From Rhodocollybia butyracea (taxonomy: Eukaryota > Basidiomycota > Agaricomycetes > Agaricales > Omphalotaceae), in the NCBI GenBank assembly GCA_015501585.1, contig JADNRY010000172.1:62001-126000 (forward strand): DNA of 64,000 nt, given 5' to 3'. Shown here in pieces: positions 1 to 11,814 of this stretch. The position numbers and the translations under genes were made by a program. The number at the start of each line of letters is the position of its first letter. Within the stretch, counting starts at the first letter, position 1. The notes under the pieces are model-generated. The model did no database searches. It was given only the letters and a program-made list of their open reading frames with translations, and was not told the origin of the DNA.

Positions 1-950
1 ATAACTCCGTCGGCTCGCTCGACGATACTCTCAATCGCCAAGCGTCGGTCACCAAGTTCCAGGTTTGTGCTAAGTAAAATACGATCACCATTGAAGACCT
101 GCCGAGGGGAGATCTTCGCCACCGCGCTTTCAGCAGTCATATCTGCTGTGGTGTACAGCGCAGCTTTTGATGGGTCAATACTGGAAATTTTGCGTTTCTT
201 CTCGGCATCGTCGGAGTGGTGTCCAGGTTGCAGGACGAGTGGATTTGGCCACTCGTAAGGAGCGACATCTAAGGTTCCCATCCCTAGCTTAATAACGTCG
301 TCGAACCAATGTGGGACGATAATATTTATCGTGTTGTGTTGCTTATAATTGAGCGCATTACGATACTTGTCGTTGTCGTTGTCCAGAGTGAACAGGTGGG
401 TAACATCTTTGGTGAGTCCTGAGCGCCATTGTCCACCGAGGGCAGATATTCCAGCAGAAAGAATTTCGATATCCGATTGGGAAAGCTACAAAAGGATCAG
501 AAATGCAAAGGAGTTTAGTGAAGGCACCCACATCAGCAGCACAACCAACAACGCCAGAGAACAATTGCGCGGGGTCTGGTGAGTAGCATACAGCTCTTTA
601 CAGAGTATTAGCAACAAGAGAGTTGTGTTATGACCGATAATGACGCACGATTGAAGTTTCCCAAAGAGCACAGATCGCTCCAACCATTGCTCCTAAAATC
701 GTAGATAAATAGAGGCAAGCGATTGGAGGACACAGATGATACGTACAGTGCAAACTAATGGTGTTTTTTGTCCCTCTATCGCTTGCCAACCCTGAAAACG
801 ATGTGTATTTGTTACTACATGAGTACATTCATCCAGTTTTGAAGTAACAGTTCCTCCACCGCCTTCAATGAGAGAAGTAAGCTGCTGCAGTCGAACAGCA
901 GAGGTTGAGGGAGGGAACAACGCAGTAACTTTTTCGAAAAGCCTTCCCAT
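1..950 (-). CDS. multi-BRCT domain protein (Rtt107/Brc1-like), 5' part
   Basis: The frame starts at the ATG at 948-950 and runs off the left window edge, so only the N-terminal part is present. The first exon (950 to about 790) encodes a BRCT fold beginning MGRLFEKVTALFPPS, with the glycine-rich turn LIEGGGGTVTS and a C-THVVTNT strand. After introns near 785-730 and 640-580, a second BRCT unit follows: FSGVVGCAADV, then ILSAGISALGGQW and LTKDVTHLF, then IIVPHWFDDVIKLG with the conserved Trp. Tandem BRCT proteins of this kind bind phosphorylated histone H2A and scaffold repair at stalled replication forks. Assignment to Rtt107/Brc1 rests on the N-terminal start and repeat spacing. Another multi-BRCT repair protein cannot be excluded because the C-terminus is missing. 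Confidence 0.75.
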
Positions 951-2178
951 CTGCGAGGTTGAACGCGTGGTAAGACGAGAAAGAACTAAACGTTGGATGA
1001 GTCACAGTCGCCACTCACGCATGCACCTGACCTTCCATGTGCCAACATGGCGCATGTCGTCCTATCGTGCCACACAAAATGAGCTTGCGTATTTTTTTTT
1101 CAACTCGGAAGTCACGTTAGTAACTAGAGGGCCTCGTATCAATAATCAATACTTTCCCCAGCACTACTTTCGTATATGGGCACTGATATCATCTTCTGTG
1201 TTCCGCGTAAGACCAGATTCATCGCGTGTTACAGAGCAACAGAGGCAACGGTTTATGGTCTTATCACCTTGTGTTGACGAACTTGTTAATAACCCTCAAA
1301 ACGCGCGCACCAAAAATGAGGCAGTCGTATATATATTGCGTGTATATTCATTTATACATACGACTTCTCTAGCTGAAAGTATGGAAACATATAGTACATT
1401 TTTCTTTGTGCTGAGATACAGAACGGAGCATTGGAAACAGGGATTACCAGCGTGTTGAAAGTATGCGTATCGAAAGGGGGTACACGGAAGTGGTAAACAG
1501 GAAGACAGGAGGAAACTAGCGGCCGCAGGATTGTCCACCCGGAATTCTTGGAATCCGCCGACTCCCGAGTCGGCTGCTTGACCAGCTCGTCCAAGAATTC
1601 CTTCCGCGTTACACCAGCGCAGCGGTTGAAAAAGGATACCCGCCTTTCAGAGCGAAGCAGAATAGATGTGAACGAATGTATGATTGACCGAAGAACATTA
1701 ATATGGGCAATATTAGACTGTTTTGTGATACAATGGAGTTGGATGTATTTTCTTGCAAAGGTGGCGAGTGACAGAGTTTGTGAAAATGCCGAGTCAAGGT
1801 AATGAAGTTGGCGTGTGGTGTGAAGGAGATGAAGAGAGTGAAGATGTTGAATGGGTATGCGGCGCAGCGCCGGCGGTGAGAGACAGAACGCGAGTCGGCA
1901 TTCAATAGCGAGGAATAATCTATAAGCAAAATAGGGGGAAAATAGGGGCGGCCGGATAGTACCATCTGCCAAGGCGATTCCAGAGGAGGTGAATGGTGGA
2001 TCATCGAACGGAAAAGCTGCCACCAACATCTAAGCGGGCATTGTCGTGATGATCTGTGACCCCCTTTCACCTCATAGCAACAAAGCTATATCAGCATCTT
2101 GGCCATTTCACTCTCTGGGCGGTTGGATACAAAGAAATGGCTGGGACGATGCGCCATATTCGTCACGCTTGCCAGGGT
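951..2178. other. intergenic region, no convincing gene
   Basis: This lies between the start of the BRCT gene and the stop of the MAPKK gene. Long frames exist on both strands, but their translations are compositionally random and show no domain. It should hold the BRCT promoter and the MAPKK 3' UTR. A nested inverted repeat at 1541-1601 is listed separately. Confidence 0.5.
1541..1601. repeat. nested inverted repeat
   Basis: Outer arms GGAATTCTTGGA (1541-1552) and TCCAAGAATTCC (1590-1601) are perfect 12-bp inverted copies. Inside them lies a second perfect palindrome, CCGACTCCCGAGTCGG (1558-1573). It is seen directly; the function is unknown. Confidence 0.8.
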
Positions 2179-4017
2179 TCAGTCAACCCCCACCCTTGTG
2201 ATAACCGGTTCACTCAGGGCTGGCTGATTTGGCGGCCGTTGAGGTATTGCGGTAGTAGCCAACGCCTGGGCATGCGCCGCTTTCGCTTCCTTGAATTTGA
2301 GCGCGGCGGTCACCCAACCCACCATATCTACCGCATCCCCCCCTTCTGCCCGAGCTTTAGCTTCGTCGCGTTGAATGAACTGGTGCTGCAATAACTGTGC
2401 GTACGTAGCACGCCCGTTGGAAGCTTTGACTAAACAGCTAGCAACCCATTGGCACGCTTCAGAAGAGTATCGGTCGGAAGGGAGAGTCGGTGCATCGTCT
2501 TGTATAATTGTTTTAAGCTACGCAACAATCAAAAAAGGTTTACAAGGAAGATATTTTGACAAACCTGCGCTAGAATATTTGAATACGCTTCAGGAGGATA
2601 CGGATACTGTCCTATAGCGATTTCGATAACTGACAAGCCTAAAGACCATACATCAGAGGATACAGTGTATGTCCCAATGGTGTTTTGATGTTCGCCTGAG
2701 ATCCTTTCGGGCTATGATACGGAGATAAGCTAGTGAATCAAGTACTCCTCATAAACACGTACCGCCATGTACGTTTGGCAACCGATGTTGGTCTTGGCAA
2801 TACTCTTCTCTAATTGACCTGATACACCAAAGTCACACAACTTGATTTGACCTCGATAGTTGATCAGTACATTCGACGGTTTGACGTCTAAACAAGTTAG
2901 AATAAGCCAAGAATATGAAGAGTCGAGAGGGATTACGATACCTCGATGGATGACGTCTAGCTCATCTTTCAAAAATCTGAGACCTTTTACCATACTACCT
3001 GCAATTCTAGCCAGAACGTCCTCTGGTACACCCTGCCATACAATTTCTTTTTCATCATCCGAACCCGGATTGAGGGCGGGAACGGTTTCACCAAAGCTAA
3101 CATTCACAAGTCTATCGAGACTTCCGCCATCCATGTATTCCATACAATAGTAAACGCATGTTTCCACGAAAAAAGCGCCGTAAAAGTCGACGATATGCTG
3201 CGAAGAAGCGGTCTTGTGCAATATGTCAAGCTCCATGATGATGGCGTTCAACTTTGCAGTGTCGAGCTCAAGACGGATTTCCTGCAGGAATTAAGTAACG
3301 TGAAGAGAATGGCATGAACGATCTACCTTGAGAGCCATCGTGACACCAGTTGGGGTGTGTAAAACTTTGGTAACAGTTCCATAGTTTCCTCTACCAAGCT
3401 CCTCGCCCCGTTCTAAGTCTTCCATGTTAAGCTTATAGGAGACACCGTTGGCAAAATTGACGCCGTTGGCGTGTAGGACTGCTTTTCCTTTGAAATTGAG
3501 CCGTCCAGTCGGATCTCTGAGATGAAGTGTAAGCTGGAAACAAAGATAATACTTGATTGTACATACACGACGTTCGCGAAGGAGGAAAAAAGACTACCAG
3601 GTGGCGCGTGAGCAAGAGGCCCTCGCCGTGAATCGTCAGAAGCAAAAGGTCTCCCTTGACCGAGACCCGCCGCAGAAGCTCCGCCGCCAAGATTGCCGTT
3701 GATGTCTTTGAGGGAAAAGTTTGGTTTTGGCCGTCGTCTGGCCATACCGGCTGGGGTGGGACTATTATCGGAACGTCTAGGGATTGACGGAGGGGGATAA
3801 GAAGCCGCAGGACGAAGATGAGGAGGCAAATTAGAAGGCGAAGCTAGTGAAGCGTGTTGGAGCAACGAAGCAGTGTCATCGACGTCGTTGTTGTTATTTC
3901 TTCGGGCCATATTTGTGAGCTTTGCCTGCAAAGATGGGGCATCGGAGGTAAACGAGAGCCATTTGTGTTGTTGTTGAGCAAACCAGCAACTCCGCGAGAA
4001 GATCTCGGCTGGTCCAT
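2179..4017 (-). CDS. PBS2: MAP kinase kinase of the HOG pathway (Pbs2-like)
   Basis: This is a dual-specificity kinase that phosphorylates the Hog1-type stress MAPK. Reading down the minus strand there is a low-complexity N-terminus with [12 protein letters not shown], then the glycine loop GRGNYGTV and the MALK lysine. The alphaC region follows ([16 protein letters not shown]), then a catalytic loop HRDVKPSNV restored by an intron near 2886-2942. Next come the DFGVSG segment, a MAPKK activation loop with [14 protein letters not shown], and PERISGEH after an intron at 2712-2762. The C-terminus ends [15 protein letters not shown] with the stop at 2179. The activation-loop Ser and Thr are retained. 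The ATG at 4015-4017 gives a natural start, but that frame joins the kinase frame only across a one-base shift at 3936-3939 or an unseen intron. Otherwise translation begins at an in-frame ATG near 3910. Paralogous fungal MAPKKs are less likely given the S-x-A-K-T loop. Confidence 0.88.
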
Positions 4018-4116
4018 AGGTGAACGTGCAAGAATGAAGGCAAGACGAAAGTTGTTTGTCAATTGCGTCACAGTTTTGGGCGCTTATTTACATTTATTCC
4101 CATCTCCTTCTCGACC

Positions 4117-4863
4117 ATGCAGTTGACAATCAAATGGGGGAAAGAAAAGTAAAACTCCTCGTCTCTTCATATATGCCTGCTAATCTCCCCTTCTAGAACT
4201 TCTTTCAACATTGAAGATCCATCAGTACAAAGGCTCTTGTTATCCTATCTGAATTTGCTGATTTTCTCTTCAGATACCTCTTCGCGTTTTGAAAGAAAGC
4301 ATCGCCTCGTGGACCCACCTTCCTTACGAAAATATAAAGCTGATTCACTCTGGGGCTGTCCTCAAAGCTGATGATGTTCCTTGTATGTGCTCTATACGCT
4401 TACTCTACACTCGCACTCTAAATAGCATCAAGTATCTTCATACAGACTTCGTCCAAATGCCACTCTACAACTCGTAGGTTCAGCTGAACATATTCCTGCA
4501 TCATCTGGAGGGCCCCAAAAATCGGATGCGTCTACCACGTCTCAAATACAGGAACAACTCAACTCTGTTCGCTCCAATCTTGTTCCATCGCTCCAAACAT
4601 TCCTAGATACCCTTCCTAGGGTCTCGAATCCTCACCCGTCTACTGCCACTCCTCTTACGAATTCGAACGCGACAAGTTTCTCACCTCTACAAAAAGAGCA
4701 TGCGAAGCTCAACGAGTTATTTTTACAAGCATTGCTTAACCTTGACGCGATTATAATCGATACCGAGTGGGAACAAGCTAGGCAGGAGCGAAAGGCTGCG
4801 GTCAAAGAGGTTCAAGGTTACCTTGATCGATTAGACGATGCCTGGAACTCGAGGATCAGATAA
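4117..4863 (+). CDS. ubiquitin-like/BAG domain protein (BAG1-like Hsp70 co-chaperone)
   Basis: BAG proteins bind the Hsp70 ATPase domain and promote nucleotide exchange. The reconstructed model has four exons: 4117-4148, a 28-nt microexon 4197-4224, 4274-4382 and 4433-4863. Joined this way, the N-terminus reads MQLTIKWGKEK, then TSFNIEDPS, then IPLRVLKESIASWTHLP. That is a ubiquitin-like fold continuing to IKLIHSGAVLKADD and YRLRPNATLQLVGSAEH. The C-terminal half is helical and holds a BAG signature around ALLNLDAIIIDTEWEQ, then ARQERKAAVKEVQGYLDRLD, ending in TAA at 4861-4863. The intron at 4149-4196 has a CTAAT branch site, and all junctions keep one frame. The gene is divergent from the MAPKK gene, with about 100 bp between their starts. 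Confidence 0.85.
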
Positions 4864-5786
4864 GTATACCATCAATTTTTAGGGTTACCTACACAAGTGG
4901 GCATTAGATAGAACAGTACATCTGTATGGGTCCACGACTCCACACCCTCGTCACTTCGTCGTATGTAAGTATCAAGCCTCGGGCTGTCAACCGTGATCGG
5001 CGCATCCCATGTCCCCAGTTTCTACAGGCACAATGGATCCGGAAGGCAAGGGTGGGCAGTTGGAAATAATAAAATACAACGTTTGAGAGTACCACTGCCA
5101 TACGTCAATTGTCACTGTTCCTTCTGGATTCTCACACGAAGCATTGTTCAAAGGGCAGAGTTTCGCGCTTTCAGCACTGATTGGGTTGGGATAAGAAGTC
5201 ACGGCTCTCGAGCCACTTGTTGACCTGCCAGATCGAACCAAAAAACGACTAGCTTCTCAACGTATTCGCTAAGATAGGAGTGGAAACCAGTTTACGCGCG
5301 CGCAATTCCATTGCATGGATGGCCAGTGCCCTACTAAGGACATCAAAAGGACGTTGTAGTTTGTAAGGTAAGAGGCAGGATGTCGACCCATCCTATTTGT
5401 TACAGGATATTAGCACATTACTGCACAACGCTGGAGGCAATGGCCATTGGCCCACTCCTACTTCTGAGACAGCTGAATTATGAAACATTGAGACGAGTTT
5501 AATCAACAACGCTGGCATCACAAGTGTCTAGTGAACCATTCAATATATCAAGAGGTTCGTTAGAAATGGTACCATACTAGATGGCGAACTAATAGGCGAT
5601 GGAATTAAGCATGCGGAAGGGAGAGAAATGATGAATTTAGCGCCGGAGTTGCTCTATATAATCAAGTTATCTTATCTATTGTGATTCGGCCCGTTTATCC
5701 GAAATGCACTCTTTCTCGTCGTCATTTTGAACGTTGATAACGAGGTCCTCAAGCCATAGAAGGACCGGCCTGACCGGCCTAGCGGA
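4864..5786. other. intergenic region upstream of Mio
   Basis: There are only short frames on both strands, with no domain or conserved motif. A short tandem GACCGGCCT pair sits at about 5763-5780, just before the Mio ATG. No gene is supported. Confidence 0.45.
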
Positions 5787-8700
5787 ATGCCAGTCCACAA
5801 CGAGAAACGCGTTCTTTGGAATCCAAGATATTCAAACAAATTTGTTGTGGGAGGAGGATCTCAAATAACCCTTTACGAGCTTTCGGACGAACAGCCTGAA
5901 ATCAGACATATAACCTCGCAGCATGATCTCCAATTCATGAAAGTAAAAGCCATCTTGTAATTGGAGCTTATGTGTACTAACAATATGTTCTCAGTGTTTT
6001 GCATGGTCGCCCGCGAACATCCCTTCTGATATCTTTGCTGTAGGTCACAACTCGGGGCGTGTCGATCTTCTGCGCCTGGAAGCTTCACGCTACAGCAGTT
6101 CTACCGACAATGTCTTGTCCAGTGGGCCGATTCAATCACTTCCTGTGAAAAATCAGCGTTCGTGCGTAATCCTTCTCACCAAGTTGTCTTCAATTTTCTA
6201 TCGTTTTTCATCGTTTTGCTAGTTGCAATGCATTAGCATTTTGTCCTTCAGATCCATATCTTGCTGTGGGATATGACAAAATTCGAGGCGCGTCCTTCAG
6301 CTTTCCTAGTTCACTGCTTGACACTCAGCTCTTGTACAGGTGATGGAAGTTTAGTAATTTGGGATGTGGTCGACGACATGAGGGTTTTTCGCGCTGCAGT
6401 TAGTTCCAATGATGAATCAACCCTCTCTGTTCCTTACTCTACTACGTCAATCGCAAGTTTCAACACTCATCCTCCAATACCGCGCACTGATTTTCCAGTC
6501 CGCGCCGACCAGCGCATTGTGCAAGCCCATGCGCAGACTGAGCTTATATCTTCCATTGCATGGCTTCCGCAAACCTCCCATCCATTTCTCCTTCTGGCTG
6601 GGATTTACCCTCGCTGGCTACGGCTGTTTGACCTGCGTACCCCAGCTGGCTCCGGTAGTGGTACTTCGTATGTTAGTAGCGTTGCATCAAAAGTATCTGG
6701 AATTGCCACAGATCCCTTTGATGCGACACGGTTTGCAACATGGGGTGACGGTACCATCACTTTGTGGGACATTCGAAAGCTCCACACTACCGGTATGCAT
6801 CCTGATTCACCCAGTAGTACACCGTCCCCAACTCCTCTGTTGACTATCACTGAAAAGGATGCCGGAATGGATGGTGAATCATTACCACATGGGTCTTCTA
6901 CCTCCTCATTCGCCAAATCGCGGAACTCCGTTTCTACATCCAACCTCACCTCATCATCCGCTCTTCAGCAAGCCTATGTGACAGTCGAGTTCTCCCCGAC
7001 TCGCCGTGGCATGCTCGCGTCACTGAGTAAGGATGCCTCATATGTACGGATGTGGGATGTTCTGGACACTGGTGATTCTCCGTTCCGACGTGAGATCGAG
7101 AATGTGGATGAGAGCGTAGTCAAACTGAAAACCCCTATTAGCAAGAAACCATGGGTCCCTTGGGGAGGTGTCTCGGATAGCACAGTCCAACCTCTCCCTC
7201 GTGAAGAACCAATAATACAACGCAATCGTCCAGCTATGCTACTGTACAACACCAGAAAAGGTATATCTGTTCAATTAAATTAGCTTATCTCCGCTGAACA
7301 ATGGTTTAGCATTTTCGAACAATCCATCTAGTCATCTTTGTTCTTTTGGCATCATTCCGCCGATTTTTCCATCCCACCGAACTAAATCCAAAGTGGTAGT
7401 TGTCACACAAACCGGTGATATCGCTGTTCAGAGCGTCTATGATGCTCCGCAGGCTTTGGTCTGGAGCTCTCGGGGGGAACTGCTGTATGGCCCATTCGAA
7501 TCGTTAGACAAAGAGAATAACAAGGCAGAGTTTGGAATTCTGAGTGGGAAACACGAAGACGACGAAGAACATCATGAAATACCTCGCAAAGCGTTCGATA
7601 ATCAAGGAGCTATGAGTATCGGAGATTCTAAATATCATATTGATCCCGAATCACAGGGGATAACAGAACGTGGTCGTGCGCGAAATCTTGTAAAAAATGC
7701 CTTACCTTCGCCTGCCTTGTTTGGGAGGGGGGATGCTGAAGGATTCCCCGCTTTGTCTCGTACATCCAACGCCACACCGGCTAACATCGCGGCCACAAAA
7801 CCTATAGATGGAGGTCACGAAGCAAATGAACGAAAGAGGACCTTCAGTCCTGCTGCTTCCCTCAGAGTGCCTATTCGCCCTACCAATGGCCTTCCGTCAA
7901 CATCCACCGTAACCATAAAGTCTCGCGACAAACCACTTACCTCGGTGAAAGCCCAAAACTTAACTGATCGTCAAACAAATGTTGACAGCAGAAATATTCA
8001 CCCTCACATTGCTCAAGCTTTAGCTGATGACATTTCCATGATCATGCAGAAACGAGCTTTAAAAGGATACGGCATCCATGACCCTCTCAAGAATGCTTCC
8101 ATAATACGTGAACTTTGCGCCGTGGAATCAGAGAAAATGGGAAGATTTCTCTCGAGTGATACAAAGATGTTGGCAGATTTATGGGAATGGATACATCGTA
8201 TATACATTCTTCTTCGTCTAATTAGCAAGCGATGGCTGACACGGGCATAGATTCTCAGAACTTTCTATCATCTCCAACCCCTCTCCTGCACGGCTACGAT
8301 TTTTCCTTTGCTGGACTATGGGGAATATGGGATGGCCCTCGATCTATTGGAGGATCAGGAATAATTCCGAGGTATATGGATCCTGATCCACACGCAGCAA
8401 CATTTTTGACCGATTCTTTCAACCACTCCTCGGGATCGACTAGCGGAAGTGTTAGTAGCAGTCTCGATACCGGAAGCATTCGCACAAGCCCAGGATCCAG
8501 TTTGAATCTCGGAATTTTCTCAGAGAATGTAGCTGACGCAGATGCTACTCCTGTGCACCGTGACCGTTTGGACCTCCCGTCAGTACTAGAGACGCCGTTG
8601 CATCATACCGTGACCCCACTTGATCGTTCAAGACGACAAGGCCCAAACTCTATACACGGGTCCAGAAGACCCAAGTCTCCCCTCCCAGACCCATTGACCA

Positions 8701-10304
8701 AGGACCCAGAATGGCGGCAGGCTCTTCTTAACTTGTTTGCTCGCTCGTTAGGACCTGACTCGAGTACACATCTCCCGAAGTTTCCTTACATTACCACCTC
8801 CAGACCTCTCCAACGACACATCTGCCTCCATCTGATAGGCTGGGGCTTTGTTCTTCGCGACGAATCCCTCATGGGCGAAGTGCGGAGGTGGGAACGCGAA
8901 AATGACGGAGACGATGGCTATGCACGAGCAGCTGCCTGGCTTGTCTTTAGTGGCCGTTATGGAGGAGGTGTTGGAGTATCCAACGAGGGGACTGTTTACG
9001 GCGAAGGTGCGATAGAGTGCTTGCTTCGTAGCGATGGTAAGTACTTACAATGGTCTTTTGTTCTAACTTTAAGTAATGGACTTTGTTTTTGTCTAGATGA
9101 AACCCACCATATGATGTCTGGTGTGATTGCGGCTCTCGCACCCTTCGCAAGCACTACTTTCACATCCGCCAACTCCTCTTCGAAACTCACCCTTCCTTCG
9201 ACTCTCAGAGAACACTACGAGAGATTGATCAATAAACTAAATGACCCCTACTTGCGGGCGTTGCTGACGCACCTCACTGCGATCTCCTCCTCAGACGCGC
9301 TCAGCAGTGGTGAACACTGGCTTGAAATTCTCCATGATGAAGCTGATTTGCTGCCTTTCTATGAACGTCTTGCCATGGCAATTTGTTTCTTGGATGATGC
9401 TGCTCTGACTACGTACTTGCGGCGATGTAGAGAACACGCTCTTAGCAAGAGCGGCGGTGACGTGGACGCGTTGGTTGTAACAGGTCTAGGGACATTAGAA
9501 GGCGCAGAAATTCTGAGCCTCTGGTTGGATCGACATTCAGACGTTCAGTCGGCCGCTTTACTCGGCTGGTTAGGAGTTTGCGTGAGCTTCGGCCAGCACA
9601 CAACTGGCTTCAGAGCCGAGGATAAATCCTCCACAATCGACAGCCGAGTGACTAGATGGGTCGAAGCATATCGTGATTACCTTGACTCAATTAAACTATT
9701 CCACTGTCGCGTGGAATTCGACATTGAAAGAGGACAAACGTTGCAGCGCGCGCTGGAACGACGGAACTCCGAGACTATCCCAACCTTGGCCCCGAAACAA
9801 ATTCTCATCCGGTGCAACTACTGCAATACGATAGTTGCCCCCAACTCACAAGCCAGCGATGCGAATAGCCCTGGACTGAGATTGAATTCTTCATCCAAAG
9901 GAAAGGTAGGATCTAATCAACTATACATATGTTTCTTCATTTCGATAATCTCCCTCTACAGCCTACAGCTTGTCCTAAATGCGGCCGTGCACTACCACGA
10001 TGTTCTATATGCTTAATGACATTGGGAATTGTACAAGATGCCTTGCGCGAAATCGAGCTAGCCCATTCCCATTACCAAGGTTCGGTCTGTTTTTCTCTGC
10101 TTTTACGCGTTGAAGGTTGACAAGATCGAAAATTCACCAGATACAATAGATGATGCCATTGTCATCTGCCAGAATTGTCGACACGGAGGACATGCTTCAC
10201 ATATTTTGGAATGGTTTTTTGGCGGTGAACATGATGGACAAACCGCAGTGAGCCATAAAGTTTGCGCTGTAGCCGACTGCAATTGTCAGTGCGCTTACGA
10301 GTAG
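5787..10304 (+). CDS. Mio/Sea4-like WD40 and zinc-RING protein, GATOR2/SEACAT subunit
   Basis: This is a subunit of the vacuole-associated complex that relieves GATOR1 inhibition of TORC1 in response to amino acids. The first exon from the ATG at 5787 reads MPVHNEKRVLWNPRYSNKFV. After an intron it gives CFAWSPANIPSDIFAVGHNSG and then SCNALAFCPSD, a characteristic Mio propeller start. Further blades show DGSLVIWDV, LRLFDLRTP and GDGTITLWDIRKL, followed by ARMWDVLD-type segments. A long helical middle holds LLNLFARSLG and LICLHLIGWGF-like stretches. The C-terminus has paired zinc ligands: IRCNYCNTIV, CPKCGRALPRCSICL, CQNCRHGGHASH and the terminal CAVADCNCQC, then TAG at 10302-10304. That last cluster is diagnostic for Mio-type zinc ribbon/RING ends. 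At least six introns interrupt the gene and their exact edges were not all resolved. Confidence 0.88.
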
Positions 10305-11814
10305 TATATATTCTTTCGATGCATCAACGTCTCTACTATCTGAAATATACTATTTTTTGTAGGTAGATTCGCCGAAGTCCAAGTTATGGCTAAGAGAAAG
10401 TAAAATTTTACAATAAATTGAGACACGAGCGACTATTTCAATGTTGAGCACGAACTGCCAGTAATGTATATGTCAAAATCCAGACAATCAACAAGCACAA
10501 AGAGTCCAAATTGGATGGCATATGCCAGTTGGCAGTTGTTCTCGGTACATATTTCGCGAATCTCGGTACATACATATTTCCTGCTCCATATGATAGGATA
10601 GAACTAAACCTACGCTGGACTATGGAGCTGGTGATGACATGAGACATTGCTTCTCCCCATAGCAGACTTTCCGACGCTTGCACCGGCTTGCCCTTTCCAA
10701 TGGCTTGGGCAGGGGGTGTTCTGTGGGAAGAAATACAGACAAGCCCGAGAACGAAACGGAGGACAGTGATCTTGAACAAGTATGTGCATGTCTGTCCACA
10801 GTCTTCCTCGCTAGCGTTGTGCATAATACATATGGGGCCGGATCGTGGAACGCTTCAGACTCGGAGCTGATTTGAAACAGTTATGTTTTGCTGTTTTCCA
10901 CCTGGCAGTGTCCGATGTTTTCCCGACCTCACTTCCATCAAGGCTGGCAGTGTCAAGCGAACTGGAAAACCATAGAGTTTAACAGCCGTTGACTCGTTTA
11001 CATAGAGTCAGCAGTTCGGAACAATGTTTTAGGAAGCATAGTTTGCGATGCCGTTGATTCCATTCTGAAGGAAACAGAATTTTCATTATGTTATCTTGTA
11101 AAAACATAGAGTAAAGCAAAAATAACAGAATCTATAATATAGTGGGTGAGAGAATAGAAGCCAGATTGACGACAAGGAAAGAAGAGGGCGTGATAGTAGA
11201 GTACAGACCATAGTTGGGATGGATGATTTCACAAGAAGGAGGGATTAGCAGCTAGTACCAACAAACAACAGACAGACAGACAGACAGACGGACGGATCGT
11301 AAAGGAAGCACTATGTAAGTTGAATTGTAATGTATGAGTATGTTAAACGGTCCGTTTACGCGGCCAAAATAATATGAGATATAAAAAAAATAATGAAAAC
11401 GAAACCTAAAATATAGGGAATGGAAGGCGAAGAAGACGAAGAAGACGAAAAAGGTAAAGAAGGGATTGTGCAACGGATAGCGTACCGATCGACTGAAAAG
11501 ACACCAGATGACAGGAAACAAAAGACAGAGAGAGGAAAAGAGGAATTGGTTCGTAAGGAGAGTCGTAAAGAGCCTAGCCTAAAAATTAGTGTTGCCAGTG
11601 TGATTCCAAGTTCGCGCAGAAAAAAAACAGCATCTGGGTCAGGGAAGTATCCAAAATTGTCCGGAGCATTTTAAACGCTCGTAAGATAAGATCGGGTAAA
11701 TGAAGGAGAGGGGGAGGGCAACAGCAGTTAATGCAACAACGGCCTGCGCGTCAAGGGAAAATTGGAAAGATTGTACAACAACAGACAGGACACTGGAGAA
11801 AGACCCGAAATGGT
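10305..11814. other. intergenic region between convergent genes; simple repeats
   Basis: This joins the 3' ends of Mio (plus) and the homeodomain gene (minus). It holds a short CAGA/GACA microsatellite at about 11268-11292 and purine-rich GAAGACGAAGAAGACGAA-type sequence at about 11420-11560. Frames on both strands at 10438-10870 overlap each other and show no domain. Much of the right part is probably the 3' UTR of the homeodomain gene. Confidence 0.45.
11268..11292. repeat. GACA-type tetranucleotide microsatellite
   Basis: About five CAGA units run in tandem, followed by two diverged GACG units. Seen directly. Confidence 0.8.

Noticed and set aside
1352..2029. 225-codon minus-strand frame between the BRCT and MAPKK genes
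   Set aside because: The composition is random-like, there is no domain, and it overlaps an inverted repeat and an opposite-strand frame. Length alone is not support.
4904..5241. Overlapping minus-strand frames downstream of the BAG gene
   Set aside because: Short and unmatched, with no splice-consistent extension. Cys-containing segments were not enough to name a secreted protein.
10438..10875. 128-codon minus frame and overlapping plus frames
   Set aside because: Both strands are open over the same stretch with no family signal. It probably is the 3' flank of convergent genes.
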